Part shown: positions 32,004-41,213 of the stretch, in pieces | How positions within the stretch are numbered: position 1 is the first letter of the stretch | Layout of the letters: every line of letters starts with the position of its first letter | NCBI GenBank assembly: GCA_036897095.1 | Contig: JAYMSP010000795.1 | Span: 1-41,213 of the forward strand | Source of the DNA: Plantago elongata | Lineage: Eukaryota; Streptophyta; Magnoliopsida; Lamiales; Plantaginaceae | Direction: 5' to 3' | DNA length: 41,213 bases | Translations under genes and position numbers: made by a program | The notes under the pieces: generated by a model | Seen by the model: only the letters and a program-made list of their open reading frames with translations | Databases searched by the model: none | Told to the model about the DNA's origin: nothing

Positions 32004-32877
32004 AAGGAAATCCCAATCATAACTTATGAAGAATGTGGAAAATCCAAAAATTAAATTGTTAATAGAGTTCGATCTTATGTAAAAGCTCGATACGAATTTG
32101 TGAAGCTTATTCATACGCATCCACGCTAAAGGTTGCTTTTAACATCCTTAGAAAAACTTAAAAGATTTTGAAACATAACAGCAGACAATTGAGTAATTTT
32201 TAGCTTGTGTAATATTTTTTTCTAACGGTTTTATTGAGCTTGTGGTAATCACAATGATTAAGGTGCTTTTAAGTTTTATGATATGCTAAGTACGTGATTA
32301 TTACAACAAGACGAGACATGAGACTACTTATGACGTGACATTTCCTCTCCCGGTCTATATCATTGGCTGTTTCGTTTCACGAATCAAAGAATAATAATTT
32401 GAAAATAAGCAAAACAATGATTAGAGAGAGTTGGTAATGGTAATATCTTAGTAATCATGATTAGTTTATGTTCGATCATTCAGTTTAGCGGCAAATCCTC
32501 CACGACTGGAATTCCTTTTCCATGCCTACTTGCTTTCCGTCGCATTTAGGAGAAAAGTCCAGACAACTGAATATTGCTGCGTGCAATTCTCAACTTTTGG
32601 CAGTTTAGTGTTTACTAAGAAATTCTCTTTTCCGTGGATTATCATTTTGTAAAATAAAATATAATACAAAGTATATATAAAGTGGTCGATGGTAAAAATA
32701 TAAATACATGAGTGAAAGGTATAAGTCCATTGCAATCCCTTTGTTCTTGGCTAGACAAAATGAATGTCCAGATATACCTGATCACGGAGTAAAATAGGAT
32801 GGGGCTTTTTAGGGCGGAGATAATAGTCACACTGCTTAATGAGATAGTATTTGTACCATCGTTGATAAATAATTTTA
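32004..32877. other. AT-rich intergenic DNA, no gene seen
   Basis: There is no recognisable coding sequence, RNA gene or transposon end. The minus-strand ORFs at 32526-32962 are AT-driven, and one runs into the neighbouring MITE. Confidence 0.45.
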
Positions 32878-33036
32878 GGGGTTGATTGTCATAGCATTTA
32901 AATCGCTCCATTTGACTCGATGAACGGTGATTTGATCTAAAATACACTTCAAATACCCCCATTTCAATTCCATTCGAAATACAATTTCACCAAATTCCAT
33001 CTAAACGCGCATTCAAATTATATACCAATCAGCCCC
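32878..33036. mobile_element. Harbinger/Tourist-like MITE, copy 2
   Basis: This 159-bp element begins GGGGTTGATTGTCAT and ends ATACCAATCAGCCCC, flanked on both sides by TTA (32875-32877 and 33037-33039), the target duplication typical of PIF/Harbinger. It matches the copy at 3121-3280 in the same orientation. It is better preserved at its 3' end than copy 1. Confidence 0.8.
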
Positions 33037-33330
33037 TTAATCATTAATTTTGTGCACAAATACTCCTACTATATACGACAATTCAAAAGTAGTCGTACTA
33101 ATGTATTGGCAATTCTACTCTTCATTATTAATGCATAATTCAAATTTAGCAATATCACTTCTACACAAAAAGAATAACAAATTATATTTTGTTCATTGAA
33201 TCATCTAAAAATATAATATTTAAAAATGCATAAAGCTTTCACATTTAATTATTTGGAATAGGACCTTTCAATTTATTTATTTTTATTTAAAATAGAAAAG
33301 GGATAAAATAAATAAATTAAATAAGAAAAT

Positions 33331-33374
33331 GACAGGAGCTTTGTCCGGTCACCAGAGCGGACGGAGCTCCTGCC
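33331..33374. repeat. Foldback: GC-rich inverted repeat
   Basis: GACAGGAGCTTTGTCCGG and CGGACGGAGCTCCTGCC face each other across TCACCAGAG and would form a stem of about 16 pairs with small mismatches. A second small palindrome, TTCCATGGAA (33407-33416), with a TCCATGGAAGCTCC copy near 33436, follows. The segment up to 33570 is GC-richer than its surroundings (GGTGGTGCGGTGGTGGTTG) and may be an inserted element. The 79-codon ORF over it (33411-33650) has no known domain. Confidence 0.6.
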
Positions 33375-33659
33375 AGAAAATCGGACCTCTAGCTCCGATT
33401 TTGAGCTTCCATGGAAGTTGAGTTCGTGCAGCATCCATGGAAGCTCCTTCAAGTTTCACAATTTAAAAAAAAAAGTAAAAAATTTAGTATTGTCGGTGGT
33501 GCGGTGGTGGTTGCTGGAGGTTCGATGGTGGTTGTCAAAGGTCCGGTGATGGCCGCCGGAAGTCAGGTGATAACTTATATTAATAAATTTTTCTTTTTTA
33601 ATGAAAGAGTAATCGTAAATTATCATAAAATTCTAATTATAATTTATTAAAAGAAGAGT

Positions 33660-35091
33660 ATATTGGGTAAACTCAAATATGATTGATGTCCAAACTGATG
33701 AGGTCCATGGCATTCTCTCAATCTACAGCTTAATTTGCATATCACACATTTACATGTTTATATAGAGTAATATGGAGCATTCTCCACCACATCGTTCATG
33801 AAATAAATTATAGATCAGGTCTAAGTAATAATGTTTTCGTGTTAGGGTATATTCTCTTCATCTGCATATTCATTCAGTTAAGTTCAACTTTACTTAATTA
33901 TATTTTATATTATAATTCATTTACCATAATTGCTGTCGAAAGTCTTAATCTCATTATAGGTTCTGGGGATGTCTCAGTCTCTTAGATATAAAACGTGAAC
34001 TGTTCGAATACTCCCCTGCACTATTCAAACGAAAAAGTAAAAATTTTATTGATGAAACCTGCTAGAAAACCGTAGGAATCTTGGAACCCTAGTAACATGC
34101 CACAATCATGTAGTTTTCCGTATACATAAATCAAGAACACAATCCATACTTTTATCTAACAATGTGTGGCAAGCAAGCATCTGAGGACGCGGATTACGGA
34201 AGTAACTAACTGTACAATTAACATTAACAAACAATTATGATACTGTGCATAGATTAATTGCTAGCTTTGCTGTAATCAATGATGACTTTAATTACATACT
34301 ATGGTTTAGAGAGTTTGCTTAACATGTTAGTAAGTTAAGATAGGTTAGGTAATATTATTACATATCCCATAATGTAACCCAACACGGCACAACCTGTAAC
34401 GGGTTAATATCACACTCTGTTTGCATGTGGTTTCCATCATGTTTTTCTTAATCACATGCTCCCATCTTGTCATATTAATTGCCTCTGTTAAATGTTAATT
34501 ACTATCATCTACTCTTTCGGTTCACGTTTAAATTGGCCGGCTATGTTAGTTGTTACACTCCGCTAACTAACTTGAACCATAATCAGTAACTCAAATTCTA
34601 TTACATCTGGAAAATATATCATAATTGCACTTCGTGCATGTGTTACATGTTGTACTGTAATACACACCCATCCATCTGAGTCATTATAAGATTATTATAG
34701 AGTAAAAAATTGTTACTATGTGTGATATTGAGCCTCTGCACAAGTAGTAATATTTTTCACTATACACGGTACGACTCATATTTTGGACATTAAATATGCT
34801 TTGTATAATTCTACTTTATCAAAATTCTCGGATTTATACTCATTCGTGGGCATATTGCAAATTCTTTGAGGATGTCATATGAATGGATAATTGCATAATT
34901 GGAGATGTTAAGTACGAGATTTGATCCCTGCCTAAGCCAAGATTCTCATGAAATGAGAAAATCACATTCCTACAAGCTATAACTTACGTGTTAACATTTG
35001 AATTCTAGTCATTTAAATCAGTTTTTAAATCCACATATACTGTGATCGATTGCAATCATTCTTAGGAGGTAATTAGAATTTGTCTCGACAA
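33660..35091. other. AT-rich intergenic DNA, no gene seen
   Basis: There are no reading frames of note and no transposon ends that I can identify. Confidence 0.45.
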
Positions 35092-35294
35092 AAGTTTAAA
35101 GCTTTAAATGGTATTCAAAAACTCCCATTTAAATGTTCAAACTTATAAATAAGTATTCATAAGTTTAAAGCTTTAAATGGTATTCAAAAACTCCCATTTA
35201 AATGTTCAAACTTATAAATAAGTATTTAAAAGTTTAAAATTTTAGATGGTATTCAAAAACTCCCATTTAAATGTTCAAACTTATAAATAAGTAT
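35092..35294. repeat. Three tandem 69-bp units, each an imperfect hairpin
   Basis: Units start at 35092, 35161 and 35230 with AAGTTTAAAGCTTTAAATGG (the third AAGTTTAAAATTTTAGATGG) and end with CAAACTTATAAATAAGTATT. Units 1 and 2 are nearly identical; the third has drifted. Within each unit AAGTTTAAAGCTTTAAATGG pairs with CCATTTAAATGTTCAAACTT (16 of 20 positions). Confidence 0.9.
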
Positions 35295-36159
35295 CCGATC
35301 GTTACGTATTCTGCAGTATAATGAAGAATGTATCAAAGAGTGCATAAAGAGGAAAGAAATGTTTAGGTGGTTAGCTAGTGGTAGAGGGGGTTAAAGTTAA
35401 ACCACATGGATGACACATGATGTTATGTCTTCTGCACTCATCTCACATGCCTACCATGTTCAATTTATATACCCATAAACCAACTAACCAAACTTACTTT
35501 GTAACTTTGTACAATACCCGTAACTTTTTCCAATATGGGCCTGCATTTTGTTATTTTTTCTTCAAATCTGACAACTCATATATTGGTCCATGCTCTATAT
35601 ATACTACATATTTAACTAATTTGTTGCAATGTAGAATGATATCTATTCACTTGTCCATGTAACGAATCACCATAGGGTAAATTTAGTGTAGTGTTGAAAG
35701 ATGTTTGTGGATGTAACTTTTTGGTACGGTGTGATAGAGAGTTTTGCATGTTCCATGTTACATGCTAGCTTGTTCAATTCCGTTTTGAAGGTTGAGGGAC
35801 AATATAAATGACTATGTTACATTATCTATCTACGTGTTAGACATTTATACTATGATTTGGACCCTGTTTATTATGTCGCTGGAGCAACCATTTCCCCACT
35901 TAAATTAAATATTTTGTACATAAAAAATTTAATTTTATTAAAAACAGGTCGCTCAAATTCTATACCAATCAGTCTCTTGATCTCTTGTTCTCTTGTGTAC
36001 TTTTAGGAAATCCTATTAGTGTGACGTTACATTGATAAAATATGTTACAGTTCTATGATTAAAATAGTGTTATATGTATAATTTTTTTACCTTGGATTTA
36101 ATATTGTGACTCCACCTTTGTATACCGGTAATTATTTGACACAATCATGTATAATTTTT
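35295..36159. other. AT-rich intergenic DNA with a partial MITE end
   Basis: At 35953-35974 CAAATTCTATACCAATCAG repeats the 3' end of the Harbinger-type MITE found at 3121 and 32878, but the rest of that element is missing. At 35370-35386 TTAGCTAGTGGTAGAGG resembles a pol III A box without a B box. The 81-codon ORF at 35417-35662 shows no known domain. Confidence 0.4.
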
Positions 36160-36765
36160 AAAATTTTTTTTGAATAAGCAAAAATTTCATTCATAATGGT
36201 ATAAGCACAAGACGTGCTAATACCCCGATAATACAAATGTGAGCCAAAACCAACCTACATAAAAATAAAAAAACAGACCTAACTCCAGAAAAATCACAGC
36301 CTGAAGAACAACAAAACACCGAAACAATGTAACAAACAGAAACACATCAGCCCAACTCCAAACCGAGCACAACCAAAGGGAAACGATCCCACTCCTAGAA
36401 ACCATAACCCGAGGACAATAGACCCCTTACTTTCACCCAAGACCAAGTGTTTGAACTTCACCGACTCAAAAGTTCCATCACATCCGGAATAACATCGTTG
36501 AAAATCACATTATTAATTACGAGCTTTCCAGATAAACCAAACCACACCGTGCTAAAATATCTGCCACAACTCTCTAGCTTTACCTTTTACCGAATTTGCA
36601 AAGTAAAACAACAGCTCCTCCGAATTTGCACAAAAAACTCGGCCTCCCAACCAACTGAAAACCAAGCCCCAGATTTGAGAAGCAAACTTACAATGTATAA
36701 AGAGATGCAGTCCCGATTCTTCACGGTTATCCTTGCACAGTTTACACAAGACGATTAGAATCCTT
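36160..36765 (-). mobile_element. LINE (L1-type) 3' fragment with zf-RVT domain
   Basis: The minus strand encodes the tail of a plant LINE ORF2. The zinc-finger-like domain after reverse transcriptase is at 36749-36650 (CKLCKDNREESGLHLFIHC, KFASQIWGLVFSWLGG). The usual C-terminal stretch follows, with frameshifts and stops (NNVIFNDVIPDVMEL, NTWSWVKVRG, EWDRFPLVVL). On the minus strand it ends in CAAAAAAAATTTTAAAA, a short poly(A)-like tail (plus strand 36160-36176). It is 5'-truncated at about 36765, as LINE copies usually are. It is not functional. Confidence 0.75.
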
Positions 36766-38299
36766 TTTATTTAGGCATTGAAACATTGGTGAAGTAAAAA
36801 GATTCTTTAAAACACAAGTATGGTACAACTACTTTATTTTATCCACTTTTTATTCCACTCTTGTTGGTTTTATTAATTTGACTTTTATTATTATTAATTC
36901 ATTCATTCATTTCTTTTCATCTTTCTGGTGTCCATATACTTTCAATTTACAGTAAAATACTCCAATTCCTTTAACTACAAATTGTGCGGGTCAAGTTGAA
37001 CTGCAACTTATCTTTTGGACATGGATTAATTATGAATATATGCATGTTGTCGTTATGACCTTTGTGGGCGTACAACTTTTCACATTGAATTTCTAATGAG
37101 CACTACTCTATTTTTTCACTAATATAATCTGGCGTGACTTGTGAGTCGTATATATATATCCATAGTATACAGTTTTTTCTTTCTTTCTTTTTAAAATGGT
37201 AAAAGGATTATTATCATACCCTTTGATGATATATGGACAATAGTCTATAGTATATGCTAAAATCTAAATTATGACCATGTCCCAAAACAGCCGTTAAGCC
37301 CATGTAGAGGGTATTGGGTATTGACTAGAGAGTATGAGATCAAGAGTTATACTCTTTAACTACCTTGCCTTTGAAAAGTCAGAGTTATGAATCAATAAAG
37401 TTGTCGAGGACGTTATTTTGAAAGAGCTCGAATATAATAGGTCGATTATTGAATGCCTTACTCATATCATGTTAGATTCCAACAATGTAAGTCAACCCAA
37501 TTCAATTCAACAATCTTCAAACCAACCAATTAATAAACGCAAGGAGATAAGTAAACACACAATACAAAATTTATGTTGTTCGACAATTGCCTACATCCAT
37601 AAAATCACAAAATTTCTATTAAGCAAGAACCAAAATACATTATACAAGGAATTGATCCAAACTATCAAGCTGTCGAGCTCCGTCCTCTCTTCCTCATTGT
37701 ATTTCTCTCAAGAAATCTCAATATGTTTGCATATGTTTTCTATATATTTAATCTAGTACCTACATGTGTATATATACTAGAGAAAATAACGTATATCATT
37801 TTCCTAATCAGAAACGAATTCTTTCATAACTAGAAAAGTTGCCTTCATTGCCAAAGAAATCTCAGTTAAATTCGACTTCTAACTGTCTTATGTGTCTTCA
37901 ATGTTATCGCCACACCACACAACTCCAGTGTTATATTCAAGTGTCTCCAGTACACTCTAACACCACACGTCGTTCATTCTTATTTTTGTGTTTCTAGTAT
38001 ACCACGTGCCGTTTAATTCCAAACCAACTTGTATACAAAATGCAATTGCGGTGCCTTAGTTACATTTTTTGCCAACCTAACTTCTCACCGCCTACTCTTT
38101 AGTATTTTCTAACATTTTTCAAATTTATAAACTGGTGTGGTAGGAAAACAATTAAGTCATTTAGTGTAAGTATGTTAACTTCAAAATTTTGGTATATATA
38201 ATAATTAAACCCAGAGCTTCAACTGGCCTTATAGGAAATTTCTAGAGGGCCATATGAAAATTTAGAAATACGATGGACTTGGACTTACGCAGTAAGATA
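36766..38299. other. Intergenic DNA, possible copia LTR-like text, no gene seen
   Basis: 36766-37400 is AT-rich and featureless. From about 37480 to 37990 the text (AAACACACAATACAAAATTT, then GTTGTTCGACAATTGCCTAC) resembles the LTR/leader regions of plant copia elements, but there is no second copy and no defined ends. The 112-codon ORF at 37418-37756 lies in it and has no domain. Confidence 0.3.
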
Positions 38300-38865
38300 A
38301 TGATAGACCCTTTTTAATTAATCGGTCTGCATTAGACAACCGGTCTTATGACTCAACACCGAGTCAGACAAAGTAATGTTGAGTATTTTGGAGAGTAGTA
38401 TATTCACGGGAGTTGACTTTCAGTGGAGTAAATGCCCTTGTATTTATAGGTAGATCTTCGTGGGACAGACCTTTGACTTGACCGGAGGTCTGTCGGACGA
38501 ATCACCTTACAACACATATTGTCGTAGTGCGGTGGCACATTTAGACCACGCAGCGGCATAAGGCCTTAGGAGGTCGGCTCCTCCACAAGGTCGGCGATCT
38601 TCATGCTTTTGTACCCTTAATGAAATATCTTCCCAATGTGGGGAAGAGTCTGATCAGGCCTATTTGGTAGGGTCGGCCGTACTAAACTAATTAGCCAGTC
38701 CATGTTTGAGATATTAGGTTTAAGTGTTAGGAAGTCGGGTTTTCAGGATATAGCCAACTCCTCGGCTTCTACCTGGAGAAATGTGGTATCATTTTAGTGT
38801 CTTTTAAGAGTATGGATTCGGAGGAGGGACTCATTTATATATAAGAAGCCCTAAAATAATTAACA
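38300..38865 (-). repeat. GC-richer block, probable solo LTR of a gypsy element
   Basis: The composition is clearly richer in G and C than the flanks. On the minus strand it begins TGTTAATTATTTTAGGGC (from 38865) and holds a TATA box CCTATAAATACAAGGGC (about 38437-38453). It continues into leader-like text (GTCTGACTCGGTGTTGAGTC), the general layout of an LTR. The short direct word GGTCTGTCGG (about 38484) resembles the GGTCTG palindromes before LSM3. The second boundary and target duplication are not certain. Confidence 0.4.
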
Positions 38866-40366
38866 TTTTAATACCAACTTGTTTGTTAGGTATGTGAAAT
38901 ACATCATTAGATATATTTTCCTATGTATATAGAGGCGTTTTTTCGATCAATAAATTTGTGATTTTTTATTGAAATATTATATTATTAGTTTTAAAAGAAA
39001 GAGAAAAATCAAACATATACACCAATAGAATAACATATGATCTTACTTGATGGCTCGATATGTAAGTTTTAATTTGACCTCAATATATACTATTATCCAT
39101 TTCTTAACCTTAGTGCGTTAACTATATGTTGATTACGTTGCTAGGTAAGGTTTTTATTAATGGGGTCAACAAGTTGCGTAGCAATGGTCCACCCTTTTTG
39201 TATTGTTTCAGTTCTTTCTTTCATACCTCATATTCGGTTAGATAATTAATTACCCAACTAGCTATGACCAACTTGTGATTTAATGTGAATAGATATTTGT
39301 TACCCATAAAATGCTTGATTATTCTACAAAATGATATAAAAGTTCATATCACATTAATATAAACTAGGTAAACAGGTTGAATGTTTGAATGTAAGAGTAC
39401 TATTATCACTTGTCATTTTAAAAATATCATGAATTCATAAATCATTATATCTAAATGGACGATTTTGATAAAAGCTAGTGGGTTAAATGGAGATTATGTT
39501 GTTGTAATTTCATAATATTTATAGTCCGATTGACAAGATGACATATCTACGTCAACGAAATTATGGAGTCATATCTAATTAGATGATTAATTTATTTATT
39601 ATTTGGGAATTTAAATTATATTTTAATAGAATTAATTGTCAGCGAAAAGAGTAAGTATCTGAGAGAATCTTATAAAAGGACTAAAAGAGACGTACAAACA
39701 TTACAGTTATAATAAATATATTAATAATTTTATTAAGAACATCGGTTATATAAACATACATAAAAATGGTATACAATATTCCATTCTAATTATTATTGGT
39801 ATTGTTTGAAACATTGTATAATTAAGAACATCAATTCGTCTTTCAGACCTCTGATTAATACATGTATTGTTATAATTATTAATTCATCCGTTCTAGAACA
39901 AATGACTTTTTATTTTGAGACGGAATTTAATGTGTAAAGTAAAATATTAAAGGATAAATATATATGGGTGTAAATGAGTTGAAAATGTTGTCAGGAATAT
40001 AAATGAGACATATTTAGTGGTAAGTGTATAAAAGAAATATAATATATTTATTTTGGTACTAGGCAGTATATTTTAAAGGACAATGAAAATGACTGCACAT
40101 ATAGTTAATCGTCAGGTGGCTCGGCGGGTTTCCTGATTTGGAAGTTAACGAGCCGCATAAGTTGATCACTTTTATGGCAACTCTTATGGTGAAAGTAAAA
40201 ACACGTATCCTACGACCTAGCTACCTCTTCTTCCTTTGCTTCAGTCGCTTACCTCACCATTTTGTTTATTATTTTTAGTATTTGGAAGTTGGATCGGATC
40301 GGTCACCATTCGATAGAAGTATGATCACTCATCTTAATCGAGTGCGGTTACTCGTATATTGTTTCT
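38866..40366. other. AT-rich intergenic DNA, possible Mariner/Stowaway MITE remnant
   Basis: There is no gene. Near 39885-39935 CATCCGTTCTAGAACAAATG and TTTTGAGACGGAATTTAATG resemble the CTCCGTCCC...GGGACGGA text of Stowaway-type MITEs, degraded. The region 40105-40140 (GGTGGCTCGGCGGGTTTCC) is a short GC-rich island without known identity. Confidence 0.35.
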
Positions 40367-40446
40367 TGAATGATATGATAAACATCACTTAAAATTTTTC
40401 TTAACATGAATGATATGTTAAACATCACTTGAAAACTTTCTTAACA
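40367..40446. repeat. Tandem duplication, 40-bp unit
   Basis: TGAATGATATGATAAACATC and TGAATGATATGTTAAACATC start two successive 40-bp copies that end CTTTCTTAACA / TTTTTCTTAACA. Confidence 0.85.
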
Positions 40447-40799
40447 TGCTTTGTAAGATAGTAAATGAAAATTGTCTTCCCTTACAAGACATTTTATATA
40501 GTAATTGTTCATTTTTTATAATATAGCAGAGTCCATTAACTGCTCAAGTTGATTGGATCTTCGATTACTCCAGGCTATATTACGAGGTAGATGCCTCTTT
40601 GACTTGGATGTCTGGGAAGGACCCCACCCTTATTTCTGTTCAGAGCTTTTAAGTTTAATCTCTTAACCTTTTTTCTTTTCTTTGATTTGTTTTTTGTGTT
40701 CCCGTGCATGCGCTGAGCTTGTCCTTCTCTAATGCTACGTACTGGTTTAGTAGAGGTCTACTGACTCACATGTTAGAAGGTCAATTAAATGAAAGTATA

Positions 40800-41160
40800 T
40801 CACTTGAGAATATAATCGAACATGCTCTTTAAGATAAGGGACAATTCACTCCCTTTACAAGGATTTTTAAGTGATGAGTTTAAGACATGGAACTTAGACT
40901 CTTCCCGGTGAGAAACTCTTGGCCTGTCGCTTATGACATATCGGAAAGATTGTTCATCCCAAAGTTCATTAGCAGTGTTGAAGAATATGAAGGTATTTCG
41001 AATAGTCGGGGCATTTGAATATAGTAGCCAAGATCGAAGTAGAAGTATTAACCTGTGTCCAATCAATATAAAGAATCACTTCGTTGTCCGATGATTTCGT
41101 AATGGTACCATTCAAGAATCTAGCTTATTCTTGACAATAAAACAACATGGTTATCGCTGG
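40800..41160 (-). pseudogene. Ty1/copia gag fragment, frameshifted
   Basis: On the minus strand, 41130-41050 reads LNGTITKSSDNEVILYIDWT, the usual LxFVDGTIxxP-type start of copia gag. After a frameshift, 41066-40850 reads SWLLYSNAPTIRNTFIFF, then NTANELWDEQSFRYVISDRP. This is the UBN2/Retrotran_gag helix region with the conserved AxELWxxLxxRYxxSDxPR pattern. The downstream part is decayed (LKSMFDYI) and no nucleocapsid knuckle is present. The element's 5' end would lie right of or at the window edge, which ends in a C-run. Confidence 0.65.
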
Positions 41161-41213
41161 ATAAGTTTCAACGTGAAAATAAATCCTATTATATCAACAT
41201 ATCCCCCCCCTCC

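Noticed and set aside
33411-33650. 79-codon Val/Gly-rich ORF
   Set aside because: It follows a GGTGGTGG-rich segment and has no family features.
35366-35390. Second tRNA/SINE head (TTAGCTAGTGGTAGAGG)
   Set aside because: No B box at the right distance; a single short match can be chance.
36447-36758. 103-codon plus-strand ORF
   Set aside because: It is the antisense shadow of the LINE zf-RVT region on the minus strand.

Overview
The window is nuclear DNA of a flowering plant, most likely a eudicot. The evidence is AT-rich sequence, genes split by GT-AG introns, plant-type LTR retrotransposons, and MITE, CACTA, SINE-like and LINE debris. I cannot name the species. I see no bacterial-style operons, CRISPR array, rRNA gene or intact tRNA gene.

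Only three host genes are supported, all on the + strand. (1) The last two coding exons (1249-1464, 2184-2393) of a gene whose protein tail matches plant exocyst subunit SEC5; the rest lies left of the window. (2) An intron-free coding region (12411-13646, 411 aa) for a trihelix (MYB/SANT-like) DNA-binding protein with a C-terminal coiled coil. (3) A complete three-exon LSM3 gene (28023-30243, 97 aa) for the Sm-like subunit of the U6 snRNA LSM ring. From memory of Arabidopsis locus numbers, SEC5, LSM3 and this trihelix family are also neighbours there, in two duplicated blocks on chromosome 1. The window is thus an old syntenic block, but with trihelix and LSM3 apparently in exchanged order and the spaces filled with transposons.

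Space 1 (2.4-12.4 kb) holds a tRNA-related SINE-like head, a Harbinger-type MITE (3121-3280), and a decayed minus-strand Ty3/gypsy element of the Tat lineage (3477-8871). That element has two different RNase H domains in a row, integrase remains, a purine tract beside its 3' LTR, a possible TSD (ATATG), and a plus-strand promoter-like segment with a short ORF where Tat elements often carry antisense genes. A non-autonomous CACTA element (4426-5794) is inserted in it. Two blocks of degenerate TGACCCGAAT repeats follow (9.5-10.0 and 10.8-11.2 kb).

Space 2 (13.7-28.0 kb) holds microsatellites, an imperfect duplication and short-period repeats (15.2-16.5 kb), a clean 330-bp tandem duplication (17651-18306), retroelement-like debris, and a plus-strand Ty3/gypsy element (about 19.73-27.55 kb). 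Its LTRs are long (about 2.8 and 2.6 kb), its PBS matches initiator-Met tRNA, and its pol is badly decayed. The LTRs carry hairpin-forming 35-bp tandem repeats whose number differs between the two ends (6 versus 3). The 3' LTR ends about 470 bp upstream of the LSM3 start codon.

The right third (30.3-41.2 kb) has no convincing host gene. It holds a second copy of the Harbinger MITE, a foldback, three 69-bp hairpin repeats, the 3' end of a LINE (minus strand), a GC-richer LTR-like block at 38.3-38.9 kb, and a decayed copia gag fragment at the right edge.

I found no new gene system. The observations most worth following are the antisense promoter/ORF in the Tat element, the hairpin tandem repeats inside the gypsy LTRs, the doubled palindrome touching the TATA box of LSM3, and the reordered SEC5/trihelix/LSM3 block.
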